In this document: positions 26,473 to 34,213 of the stretch, piece by piece
How the letters are laid out: every line of letters starts with the position of its first letter
Position numbering within the stretch: position 1 is the first letter of the stretch
Assembly: GCF_002796985.1 (NCBI RefSeq)
Contig: NZ_PEKX01000007.1
Span: 486,284 to 550,283, forward strand
Direction: 5' to 3'
Source: Pseudomonas sp.
GTDB taxonomy: Bacteria > Pseudomonadota > Gammaproteobacteria > Pseudomonadales > Pseudomonadaceae
DNA length: 64,000 nt
Made by a program: the position numbers and the translations under genes
Notes under the pieces: model-generated
What the model saw: only the letters and a program-made list of their open reading frames with translations
The model's database searches: none
Told to the model about the DNA's origin: nothing

Positions 26473-29319
26473 TCAGCCAGCGACCAGCACGCGGATCGCC
26501 TCCAGGCGCAGGGAGGCCTTGTCGAGCATCGACAAGCTGTCGTCACGCTGCTTGCGCAGGGCGTCCAGCTCGCTGTCGCGCACGCTGGGGTTGACGGCCT
26601 TGAGAGCGGTCAGACGCGCCAGCTCCTCGTCCAGGGTCGCGGTCAGTTGCTGGCGCGCGGCTTCGACGCGTTCGGCATGGCGCGGGGTGATCTTGGTCTC
26701 GGCCTGGGCGAACTGCTTGGCCAGTGCATCACGCTGGGCCTGCACGAACTTGTTGGCGCTGGCGCGCGGCACGCTTTCCAGCTGGTCGTTCAAGGTATCG
26801 AAGGACACGCGTGCGGACAGGTCGTTGCCATTGGCATCCATCAGGCAGCGCAGCGCCACCGGTGGCAGGAAGCGCCCCAGCTGCAGCTTGCGCGGCGCCA
26901 CGGCTTCGCTGACGAACAGCAGCTCCAGCAGCACGGTGCCGGGCTTGAGCGCCTTGTTCTTGATCAGCGCCACCGAGGTATTGCCCAGCGAGCCGGACAG
27001 CACCAGGTCCATGCCGCCCTGCACCATGGGGTGCTCCCAGGTGAGGAACTGCATGTCTTCGCGGGCCAGTGCCTGGGCGCGGTCGTAGGTGACGGTCACG
27101 CCTTCGTCGTCGCCCAGCGGGAAGCTGGCGTCGAGCATCTTCTCGCTCGGGCGCAGGATCAACGCGTTTTCCGAGTGGTCCTCGCTGTCGATGCCGTAGG
27201 TGTCGAACAGGCGCTCCATGTAGATCGGCAGGGCGAACTGGTCGTCCTGTTCGTCGATCTCTTCCACCAGCGCTTCGCCTTCACCGGCGCCCCCGGAGTT
27301 CAGCTCCAGCAGGCGGTCACGACCGTTGTGCATTTCGGCTTCCAGCGCTTCACGGGCGGCGGTGCCTTCGGCCAGCAGGGCCTCGAAGGCGTCGTCATCG
27401 CCGCCGTCCAGCAGCTCTACCAGGCGCGGGCCGAAGCGGTGCTGCAGGGCGTTGCCGGTGGGGCAGGTGTTGAGGAAGGCGTTCAGCGCCTGGTGGTACC
27501 ACTGGAACAGTCGCTCCTGCGGGCTGTTTTCCAGGTGCGGCACATGGATCTGGATGGTGTGCTTCTGGCCGATCCGGTCCAGGCGGCCGATGCGCTGTTC
27601 CAGCTGGTCCGGGTGGGCCGGCAGGTCGAACAGCACCAGGTGATGGGCGAACTGGAAGTTGCGGCCTTCGCTGCCGATTTCCGAGCAGATCAGCACCTGG
27701 GCGCCGAACTCTTCATCGGCGAAGTAGGCGGCGGCGCGGTCGCGCTCGAGGATGCTCATGCCTTCGTGGAACACGGTGGCCGGAACACCTGACTTCAGGC
27801 GCAGTGCATCGCCCAGGTCCATCGCCGTCTCGGCGTGGGCGCAGATCACCAGTACCTTGTACTGCTTGAGCATCTTCAGGGTGTCGATCAACCATTCGAC
27901 GCGCGGGTCGAAACGCCACCAGCGGTTGTTCTCGTCGCCATCCTCGGCCTGGGCCTGGAAGCTCACTTCCGGGTACAGGTCCGGGTGCTCGCCCAGCGGC
28001 AGCTCCATGTACTCGATCGGGTTGGTCAGCACGTAGGGGTGCAGCTGGCGCTCCGGGAAGCCCTGCACGGCGGCGCGGGTGTTGCGGAACAGCACGCGGC
28101 CGGTGCCGTGGCGGTCAAGCAGCTCGCGTACCAGGCGGGCGCGGGCTTCTTCATTGCCGCCTTCGACGCTGGCCAGCAGCTCGTCGCCTTCGCTGCCGAG
28201 GAAACCGTGGATGGCCTGGCGCGCGGCGGGGGAGAGGGTGCCCTGGTCGACCAGTTCCTGCACCGCCTCGGCAACCGGGCGGTACTGGCTGCTTTCACGG
28301 CGGAAGGCTTCCAGGTCGTGGAAACGGTCCGGGTCGAGCAGGCGCAGGCGGGCGAAGTGGCTGTCCAGGCCGAGCTGTTCCGGGGTCGCGGTGAGCAGCA
28401 GCACGCCGGGGATGACCTGGGACAGTTGTTCGACCAGTTGGTACTCCGCGCTGGCCTGCTCCGGGTGCCAGACGAGGTGGTGGGCTTCGTCGACGACGAG
28501 CATGTCCCATTCGGCGGCGAACAGCGCGTCCTGGGCCTTTTCGTCTTCACGCAGCCACTCCAGCGCCACCAGGGCCAGCTGGGTGTCCTCGAACGGGTTG
28601 CCGGCATCGCTCTCGACGAAGCGCTCGCGGTCGAACAGGGCGACTTCGAGGTTGAAGCGCCGGCGCATTTCCACCAGCCACTGGTGCTGGAGGTTTTCCG
28701 GCACCAGGATCAGCACGCGGCTGGCGCGGCCGGAGAGCAATTGGCGGTGGATCACCAGGCCCGCTTCGATGGTCTTGCCCAGGCCCACTTCGTCGGCCAG
28801 CAGGACGCGCGGCGCCATGCGGTCGGCAACTTCGCGGGCGATGTGCAGCTGGTGCGCGATGGGTTGCGCGCGGGCACCGCCCAGGCCCCAGAGCGAGGAC
28901 TGCAGCAGGCGGGTGCGGTGTTCCAGGGTGTGGTAGCGCAGGCCGAACCAGGACATCGGGTCGATCTGCCCGGCGAACAGGCGGTCGCTGGCCAGGCGGA
29001 ACTGGATGAAGTTCGACAGCTGGGTTTCCGGCACGGTGCGCTGGTCGTTCTGCGCGGTGAGGCCGTGGTAGATCAGCAGGCCATCGACCTCGTCCACTTC
29101 GCGGACAGTCATCTTCCAGCCTTCGAAGTGGGTGATCTCGTCGCCCGGGGCGAAGCGCACACGGGTCAGCGGCGCATTGCGCTCGGCGTACTGGCGGGTA
29201 TCACCGGTGGCCGGATAAAGCACTGTGAGCATGCGGCCATCCAGCGCCAGGATGGTCCCCAGGCCGAGTTCCGCTTCACTGTCGCTGATCCAGCGTTGAC
29301 CGGGTTGATACTGCGCCAT
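26473..29319 (-). CDS. rapA: RNA polymerase-associated protein RapA (HepA)
   Basis: Swi2/Snf2 ATPase that binds RNA polymerase and recycles it after termination. 948 residues from the ATG at 29319 (GGGAGG just upstream). Two Tudor-like N-terminal domains (MAQYQPGQRWISDSEAELGL onward), then the helicase core: Walker A ADEVGLGKTIEAGL, DEAH box VVDEAHHLVW, motif III LLTATPEQ, motif VI QRIGRLDRIGQ. RapA-specific spacer and C-terminal domains follow. It is monocistronic, with a terminator directly after the stop. Confidence 0.97.
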   Translation of the reverse strand: MAQYQPGQRWISDSEAELGLGTILALDGRMLTVLYPATGDTRQYAERNAPLTRVRFAPGDEITHFEGWKMTVREVDEVDGLLIYHGLTAQNDQRTVPETQLSNFIQFRLASDRLFAGQIDPMSWFGLRYHTLEHRTRLLQSSLWGLGGARAQPIAHQLHIAREVADRMAPRVLLADEVGLGKTIEAGLVIHRQLLSGRASRVLILVPENLQHQWLVEMRRRFNLEVALFDRERFVESDAGNPFEDTQLALVALEWLREDEKAQDALFAAEWDMLVVDEAHHLVWHPEQASAEYQLVEQLSQVIPGVLLLTATPEQLGLDSHFARLRLLDPDRFHDLEAFRRESSQYRPVAEAVQELVDQGTLSPAARQAIHGFLGSEGDELLASVEGGNEEARARLVRELLDRHGTGRVLFRNTRAAVQGFPERQLHPYVLTNPIEYMELPLGEHPDLYPEVSFQAQAEDGDENNRWWRFDPRVEWLIDTLKMLKQYKVLVICAHAETAMDLGDALRLKSGVPATVFHEGMSILERDRAAAYFADEEFGAQVLICSEIGSEGRNFQFAHHLVLFDLPAHPDQLEQRIGRLDRIGQKHTIQIHVPHLENSPQERLFQWYHQALNAFLNTCPTGNALQHRFGPRLVELLDGGDDDAFEALLAEGTAAREALEAEMHNGRDRLLELNSGGAGEGEALVEEIDEQDDQFALPIYMERLFDTYGIDSEDHSENALILRPSEKMLDASFPLGDDEGVTVTYDRAQALAREDMQFLTWEHPMVQGGMDLVLSGSLGNTSVALIKNKALKPGTVLLELLFVSEAVAPRKLQLGRFLPPVALRCLMDANGNDLSARVSFDTLNDQLESVPRASANKFVQAQRDALAKQFAQAETKITPRHAERVEAARQQLTATLDEELARLTALKAVNPSVRDSELDALRKQRDDSLSMLDKASLRLEAIRVLVAG

Positions 29320-29553
29320 GGACACCTCCCAAAAAAAGCCGGCTATGGTACCGGAACGCGCAGCGTTCAGCGATGGCCGTCGGCGCCTCCGGTCGTCTGA
29401 AATATTGGCGTAACCGGCTACGGGCGCGCACTCATCACGAATCGTGGAAAGTGTAGCGAGGCGCTCTCAAGTCTGTCGCAACTTCGCCGATAGCCTGACA
29501 AGAGGACTTCCCATCGGGCTTCTTGCAAGGGCTAGCGCCCAAGGACCAACGCA

Positions 29554-29859
29554 ATGCTGCCACCTATTCCCCATAGTCTGGCACCCGTCACTGCCCAGCA
29601 GGACGTGCCCAGGCCGCGACCGGATGTCGCTCCGGTGACCCCGCCTGCGCCCAGTGCGGGCAATGCCGGTGTGGAACTGGAACGCCGGCCCGACGAAGAG
29701 GCGCTGCAAGAGGAGTATCAGCGCCGGCGCAAGCGTCGCCAGGTGGCCGACGGCACGCCCGAGGCTGAGGCGCTGGAGGAACTGGAGGAGGTCGAGGAGC
29801 TGGGAGACGAAGTGCAGGGAGCGCCGCGCAAGGGGCTGTGGATCGATGTCGAGGTCTGA
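29554..29859 (+). CDS. Small proline- and glutamate-rich hypothetical protein
   Basis: 101 residues with highly biased composition: a proline-rich first half (MLPPIPHSLAPVTAQQDVP) and a charged, helical second half (EEALQEEYQRRRKRRQVADG, then EALEELEEVEELGDE). No signal peptide or membrane segment. The charged part could form a short coiled coil. Similar proteins occur next to alkB-like genes in other pseudomonads. ATG at 29554 has only a weak upstream ribosome site (AAGGACCAACGCA). The function is unknown. Confidence 0.6.
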   Translation: MLPPIPHSLAPVTAQQDVPRPRPDVAPVTPPAPSAGNAGVELERRPDEEALQEEYQRRRKRRQVADGTPEAEALEELEEVEELGDEVQGAPRKGLWIDVEV

Positions 29860-29907
29860 CCTGGCCGGGGAGTAGACTGCTCTCATCAGCGAACTCCCGA
29901 GCTTGCC

Positions 29908-30507
29908 ATGTTGTTCAACGACGCCCCGATCCTTCTTCCCGATGCCGAACTGCGCCTGATCCCCGACTGGTGCTCGCCGTCGCGCGCTGCCTGCTGGCTG
30001 GAACAACTGCTCGCCGAGACGCCCTGGGAGCAGCCGCAAGTGCATCTGCATGGCCGTGATTACCCGGTGCCGCGCCTGGTCAACTGGTACGGCGATCCCG
30101 AGGCCTTCTATACCTATTCCGGCCTGACCCATGCGCCGCTGTCCTGGACGCCGCTGCTGGCGGAAATCCGCTCGGCGGTGGAGGCGGCGGCCGGCCAGCG
30201 CTTCAACGGCGTGCTGCTCAACCACTACCGCGACGGCCAGGACTCCATGGGCTGGCACAGCGATGACGAGCCCGAGCTCGGGCGCAACCCGGTGGTCGCC
30301 TCGTTGAACCTGGGCGGTACGCGGCGCTTCGACCTGCGGCGCAAGGGAAGAAACACAATCGAACATTCCATCGAACTCTCCGGTGGTTCGCTGCTGGTCA
30401 TGTCCGGCGCGACACAGCATTATTGGCAACATCAGGTTGCCAAGACGCGCCGTCCGGTCGCGCCGCGCCTGAATCTGACTTTCCGCCTGGTGCATGCCCT
30501 GCCATGA
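29908..30507 (+). CDS. AlkB-like 2-oxoglutarate/Fe(II) dioxygenase
   Basis: 199 residues. Probable DNA/RNA demethylase of the AlkB family, acting by oxidative removal of alkyl groups. The Fe ligands are the His and Asp of MGWHSDDEPEL and the His of GATQHYWQHQV; the 2-oxoglutarate Arg pair is in PRLNLTFRLV. The nucleotide-recognition part NGVLLNHYRDGQDSMGWHS is well conserved. The next small gene overlaps its stop by 4 bp, so the two are cotranscribed. Closer to human ALKBH2/3-type proteins than to E. coli AlkB. Confidence 0.92.
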   Translation: MLFNDAPILLPDAELRLIPDWCSPSRAACWLEQLLAETPWEQPQVHLHGRDYPVPRLVNWYGDPEAFYTYSGLTHAPLSWTPLLAEIRSAVEAAAGQRFNGVLLNHYRDGQDSMGWHSDDEPELGRNPVVASLNLGGTRRFDLRRKGRNTIEHSIELSGGSLLVMSGATQHYWQHQVAKTRRPVAPRLNLTFRLVHALP

Positions 30508-30665
30508 GCAACGACGACAAGCTGATCGACTTCACCGCCGAGCGCGACAAGCGCATTCACGATGTGCACGAAAAGCGCCTGCAGGACGTGCGCAAGGCCT
30601 TTGAGCAGGCGCTGCCGCTGGGCAAGCCGCGCAAGAAGGGCAAGAACAAGCCCAAGAAACGCTGA
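30504..30665 (+). CDS. Small basic hypothetical protein overlapping the alkB-like gene
   Basis: 53 residues, MSNDDKLIDFTAERDKRIHD followed by a helical stretch and a Lys-rich tail ending PRKKGKNKPKKR. ATG at 30504 overlaps the upstream TGA by 4 bp. The basic tail suggests nucleic-acid or ribosome binding. The family is unknown to me. After it there are about 120 bp before the phrS promoter. Confidence 0.6.
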   Translation: MSNDDKLIDFTAERDKRIHDVHEKRLQDVRKAFEQALPLGKPRKKGKNKPKKR

Positions 30666-30735
30666 TTAACCCCCTCCCAGGGCCGCCAGGCCCCGCTCTG
30701 CGCGGCTTCCCGCCGCACCCGCCCCTTACCGAAAC

Positions 30736-30749
30736 TTGACCTGCGTCAG
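30736..30749. promoter_or_regulatory. Second, weaker ANR/DNR-type box
   Basis: TTGACCTGCGTCAG fits TTGAY-N4-RTCAR. Its centre is exactly 50 bp upstream of the centre of the ANR box at 30786-30799, so it would lie on nearly the same face of the helix. Confidence 0.4.
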
Positions 30750-30785
30750 TGCTCCGGCCCTCCCCGGAAAACGCCTTGTCGACCA

Positions 30786-30832
30786 TTGATCCAGGTCAAT
30801 TTGTCCTGCCCGGCCACCGGTAATCTGCACAC
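30786..30832 (+). promoter_or_regulatory. Class II ANR-dependent promoter of phrS/ccoM
   Basis: ANR box TTGATCCAGGTCAA at 30786-30799, -10 element TAATCT at 30821-30826. With the start placed at about 30833-30834 the box is centred at -41.5, the exact class II geometry used by FNR/ANR activators. The transcript should rise when oxygen falls. Confidence 0.82.
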
Positions 30833-30868
30833 ATCCCCAGACGATGTAGGCAACAGGAGGCCAGCATC

Positions 30869-30979
30869 ATGTTCATCGACGAAGTGGTTCTAGCAGGCAT
30901 CCTTACCGTCGGACTGATGGTTGTTTTCTTCGGCGGGGTCGGAATTTTCATCTGGAAGGACAGCCACAAGAAGAGCTGA
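30869..30979 (+). CDS. ccoM: Small membrane peptide inside phrS, CcoM-like cbb3 oxidase subunit
   Basis: 36 residues. ATG at 30869 lies 8 bases after AGGAGG (30855-30860). MFIDEVVLAGILTVGLMVVF and the end FIWKDSHKKS describe one membrane helix with a short cytoplasmic basic tail. This matches CcoM, the single-helix subunit that stabilises the cbb3 cytochrome oxidase in P. stutzeri, and the known PhrS peptide. ANR control fits, since cbb3 is used at low oxygen. Identification rests on memory of the family, not on a search. Confidence 0.72.
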   Translation: MFIDEVVLAGILTVGLMVVFFGGVGIFIWKDSHKKS

Positions 30980-31013
30980 TCCTTACAGAGTCACAGAGCA
31001 CGCAAGGCACTTC

Positions 31014-31040
31014 GGGCGACTTAGGTCGCCCGTTTTTTTT
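31014..31040 (+). terminator. Rho-independent terminator of phrS
   Basis: GGGCGAC / GTCGCCC stem with a TTAG loop and an eight-T run. It sets the 3' end of phrS and would supply the Hfq-binding U-tail. Confidence 0.93.
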
Positions 31041-31058
31041 GCCTCGCCGAAAGTCGGG

Positions 31059-31087
31059 ATGACATATTGTTAGCTTGCTAATAATAT
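31059..31087 (+). promoter_or_regulatory. Promoter of the AaeB-like efflux operon with embedded MarR/SlyA-like operator
   Basis: -35 ATGACA (31059-31064), 17-bp spacer, -10 TAATAT (31082-31087). Between and over them lies a near-perfect 24-bp palindrome (31064-31087) whose core TTAGCTTGCTAA matches the SlyA/MarR consensus TTAGC-N2-GCTAA. Binding there would block RNA polymerase. No MarR gene is adjacent. Confidence 0.65.
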
Positions 31088-31160
31088 TGTGGACAACGAT
31101 TCCGTCATTCCCTTTGCCGACTATCTTTAAGCGATAGACCCGGGCCTTTCGAGAGACCGC

Positions 31161-33149
31161 GTGCGACCTACGCTACAGGCATTCCTTGCGCCGGATACGC
31201 TGGCGCTGAAGTTCGCGATCAAGACCCTCCTGGCTGGCGGCCTGGCGCTCTGGTGCGCTTTCCGCTTCGACCTGGAGCAGCCGCAGTGGGCGCTGATGAC
31301 GGTGTTCATCGTGTCCCAGCCGCTCTCGGGCATGGTGGTGGCCAAGGGGATTTTTCGCCTGATCGGCACCCTGATCGGCACGGTCATGTCGGTGGTGATG
31401 CTCGCGCTGTTCGCCCAGACCCCCTGGCTTTTCCTGCTGGCCATTTCGCTCTGGCTCGGCCTCTGCACCGCAGCTTCCACTTCCCTGCGCAATCACGTGT
31501 CCTACGCCTTCGTGCTGTCGGGCTACACCGTGGCGATCATCGGCCTGCCAGCGATCAGCCATCCGCTGGGCGTGTTCGACCAGGCCGTGGCGCGCAGTAC
31601 GGAAATCTGCCTGGGGATTCTCTGCGCCTCGGCGGTCAGCGCCATCCTTTGGCCACGCCGCGTCGAAGCCAACCTGGACAAGCAGGCCCACGCCACCTGG
31701 CTCACTGGCATGCAGGCCGCACGCAGCGAAATCGATGCCGACGCGCGGCAGATCAAGGGGCTGTTGCAGGCGCTGGGAAAGATCGTCGAAGTCGATGTGC
31801 AGCGCGACCACGCCTGGTTCGAGGGATACCGCGGACGGATGCGTTCGCGCGCGCTGCGGATACTTTCCCGCGATCTGCTCAGCCTGCTGCGCACCGCACG
31901 CGGCGTGGCTCGGCAGCGCAGCGTACTGGATGCCGACGACCGTGCGCGCCTGCAGCCCTGGTTCGAGGAGTTGCGCGCCGTACTGGACGATCCGCAAGTC
32001 GACGCCTTGCGCTCGCTGCAGGAGCGCCTGCAGGAGGCCGGCCTGGATGAAAACTACTCCAACGATCTGCGCTACTGCCTGACCCGCTGCGCCTTGCTGT
32101 TGCTCAAGGCCCTGAACTCGGAGAAGACCATGCGCGCGGTGGCGGATGGGCGGGTCGACGATGTCGCCACCGGCACCTTGTCCTGGCACCGCGACGGGCT
32201 GATGGCGTTGTTCTACGGCCTGCGTAGTGCGCTGGCGCTATTGGGCATGTCGGCCTTCTGGATGGCCACTGCCTGGCCTGCCGCCACGGGAGGCATGACG
32301 CTGGCAGCGGTGATCTGCAGCCTGTTCGCCAACCGTGACAATGCCGTCACCATCGGTCTGGGCTTCCTGCGCGGCATCCTCTACGCGATTCCGGCGGCGA
32401 CGGTGGTCAGCCAGTGGTTGTTGCCGCAGTGGAATGGTTTCCCATTGCTCTGCCTGGCGCTGGGCGTGCCGCTGTTCTTCGCCTTGCTGGGCATGGCCAC
32501 GCCGGCGCTGGCGGGCACGGCGACGTCTTTCTCGATCCACTTCGTCACCCTGGTGGCGCCGAGTAACGTGATGAAGTACGACCTGGCAACCCTGCTCAAC
32601 TCCGCCCAGGGCATCGTCATCGGCGTGGGCTTCGCCGTGTTGGTGTTCCGCCTGCTGACCCTCCCCGCGGACTGGCTCAACCGCCGGCTGATCCAGGCCA
32701 CCTGCGAGGACCTCGGACGCCTGACCCGGCGGCCGCTGGCCGAGGCCGAGAACTGGTTCGGCGGGCGCATGGCCGACCGCCTGATTCGCCTGGCGCGACA
32801 CTACACGCTGCTGCCCAAGGAAGAGCAGCGGCGCTGGCAGGATGGCCTGTTCGCCCTTGACCTGGGCAATGAGTTGATCCACCTGCGTGCCTGCCTCAAC
32901 GGAGCCCAGGGGCCATTGCGCAAGCGTCGCGACCAGTTCCTCGGCACCCTGGGCAGCGTGCTGGAAAAAGGCCCCGGCGCGGGGCGCGAGCAGCGCCTGG
33001 AAAGCCTCTGCCCGCCGCTGGAGGAAGCCCTGGTCAACGATCTTCAAGGCGACAATGAACCCAACCGCCTGGCCCGAGCCGCGCTGGCGCAATTGCGCCA
33101 TACCTGGCGCCAGTGGTGCCATCTGGAGGACGCCAATGGGCTTGCATGA
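31161..33149 (+). CDS. FUSC/AaeB-type aromatic acid efflux protein
   Basis: 662 residues from the GTG at 31161. Two repeats, each a bundle of about five hydrophobic helices followed by a cytoplasmic helical domain, as in AaeB. Recognisable are FDLEQPQWALMTVFIVSQPL near the N-terminus and the second membrane block around residues 350-520. It probably exports aromatic carboxylic acids or similar weak acids together with the DUF1656 protein and the HlyD protein encoded next. The three genes (14 bp overlap, then 13 bp gap) form one operon. Confidence 0.88.
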   Translation: MRPTLQAFLAPDTLALKFAIKTLLAGGLALWCAFRFDLEQPQWALMTVFIVSQPLSGMVVAKGIFRLIGTLIGTVMSVVMLALFAQTPWLFLLAISLWLGLCTAASTSLRNHVSYAFVLSGYTVAIIGLPAISHPLGVFDQAVARSTEICLGILCASAVSAILWPRRVEANLDKQAHATWLTGMQAARSEIDADARQIKGLLQALGKIVEVDVQRDHAWFEGYRGRMRSRALRILSRDLLSLLRTARGVARQRSVLDADDRARLQPWFEELRAVLDDPQVDALRSLQERLQEAGLDENYSNDLRYCLTRCALLLLKALNSEKTMRAVADGRVDDVATGTLSWHRDGLMALFYGLRSALALLGMSAFWMATAWPAATGGMTLAAVICSLFANRDNAVTIGLGFLRGILYAIPAATVVSQWLLPQWNGFPLLCLALGVPLFFALLGMATPALAGTATSFSIHFVTLVAPSNVMKYDLATLLNSAQGIVIGVGFAVLVFRLLTLPADWLNRRLIQATCEDLGRLTRRPLAEAENWFGGRMADRLIRLARHYTLLPKEEQRRWQDGLFALDLGNELIHLRACLNGAQGPLRKRRDQFLGTLGSVLEKGPGAGREQRLESLCPPLEEALVNDLQGDNEPNRLARAALAQLRHTWRQWCHLEDANGLA

Positions 33150-33345
33150 GTTCGGCTGGGGCGGTGTTTTCCTGAGCCCGCTGTTCATCTACGCGGTGCT
33201 TGCCCTGGGGCTGACCGTCGTCCTTCGCCTGCTGCTGCAGGCCACCCCCTTCGGCCGCTGGATCTGGCACGAAGCGCTGTTCGACTGTGCGCTGTTCGTG
33301 CTTATTCTTTGCGGCATCACCTGGGCGCTCAGTGCGGCGCCCTGA
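33136..33345 (+). CDS. DUF1656 small membrane protein (AaeX-like)
   Basis: 69 residues with two hydrophobic segments (FLSPLFIYAVLALGLTVVLR and DCALFVLILCGITWAL). ATG at 33136 after CTGGAGGA, overlapping the end of the AaeB-like gene by 14 bp. DUF1656 proteins accompany AaeA/AaeB-type pumps; the exact role is not known. Confidence 0.9.
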   Translation: MGLHEFGWGGVFLSPLFIYAVLALGLTVVLRLLLQATPFGRWIWHEALFDCALFVLILCGITWALSAAP

Positions 33346-33358
33346 GAGGAGAAGTTGA

Positions 33359-34213
33359 ATGCGCGGATACCTTCGCGTAGCCGTCACCCTTGCCCTGGTC
33401 ATCGCCGCCGTGCTGGCCGGCACGTGGCTGTGGCGCTACTACATGCTGTCGCCGTGGACCCGCGATGCGCGCGTGCGCGCCGACGTGGTGGTGATCGCCC
33501 CGGATGTTTCCGGCTGGGTCACCGACCTCGCCGTGCAGGACAACCAGCAGGTCAAGGTTGGCGACCTGATCATGCGCATCGACCACGAGCGCTACGCGGC
33601 GAACCTGGAGCAGGCCAAGGCCCTGGCCGAGACCCGCCACCAGCAGTACCTGCTGCGGGTGAGCGAAGCCGCGCGGCGCAGCAAACTGGGCATCGTCGCG
33701 ATCAGTGCGGAGGACAAGGAAACCGCGCAGATCAACGCCTCCATCGCCAAGAGCGAGTACGACGAGGCGCAGGCCCAGGTGCGCCTGGCGCAACTGAACC
33801 TGACTCGCAGTGAGATGCGCGCCCCGCGCGACGGGCAGATCACCAACCTGCGTCTGGCCCAGGGCAACTATGTTCAGGCGGGCCAGGCAATGATGGCGCT
33901 GGTGGACCAGAAGTCCTTCTACGTCACCGCCTACTTCGAGGAAACCAAGCTACCCGGCATCCGTATCGGCCAGCCGGCCCAGGTGGTGCTGATGAGCGGC
34001 GATATTGCCATCGACGGCACCGTGGAGAGCATCAGCAGCGGCATCACCGACCGCAACGCGGTCCCCGACAGCCAGTTGCTGGCCAACGTCGAACCGACCT
34101 TCAACTGGGTGCGCCTGGCCCAGCGCATCCCGGTGCGCATCCACCTCGACAAGGTGCCCGAGGGCGTGCACCTGAGCGCCGGCATGACCGCCAGCGTCAC
34201 CGTAAAGCCGTGA
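33359..34213 (+). CDS. HlyD-family membrane fusion protein (AaeA-like)
   Basis: 284 residues. N-terminal membrane anchor VAVTLALVIAAVLAGTWLWR, then the biotinyl-lipoyl fold VVVIAPDVSGWVTDLAVQDN, a short helical hairpin, and the beta-barrel part ending SAGMTASVTVKP. It bridges the inner-membrane AaeB-like pump to an outer-membrane channel. ATG at 33359 is preceded by GAGAGGAGAAG. Its last 17 bp overlap the end of the convergent MFS gene. Confidence 0.92.
   Translation: MRGYLRVAVTLALVIAAVLAGTWLWRYYMLSPWTRDARVRADVVVIAPDVSGWVTDLAVQDNQQVKVGDLIMRIDHERYAANLEQAKALAETRHQQYLLRVSEAARRSKLGIVAISAEDKETAQINASIAKSEYDEAQAQVRLAQLNLTRSEMRAPRDGQITNLRLAQGNYVQAGQAMMALVDQKSFYVTAYFEETKLPGIRIGQPAQVVLMSGDIAIDGTVESISSGITDRNAVPDSQLLANVEPTFNWVRLAQRIPVRIHLDKVPEGVHLSAGMTASVTVKP

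Larger units (their letters stand above)
30833..31040 (+). ncRNA. phrS: PhrS small RNA (also coding)
   Basis: About 208 nt from the inferred start to the end of the U-tract; the P. aeruginosa PhrS is about 213 nt. Supporting marks are the ANR promoter, the position beside an alkB-like gene, and the short reading frame inside. In P. aeruginosa PhrS is ANR-induced, Hfq-bound, and activates translation of the quinolone regulator gene pqsR by pairing in its leader; it has also been linked to CRISPR-leader antitermination. Whether pqsR or those targets exist in this strain cannot be seen here. Confidence 0.82.

Noticed and set aside
34197..34213. Overlap of the HlyD and MFS genes as a sign of a misannotated end
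   Set aside because: Both C-termini look natural. Convergent overlaps of this size are common, and a similar one occurs at 50669-50687.
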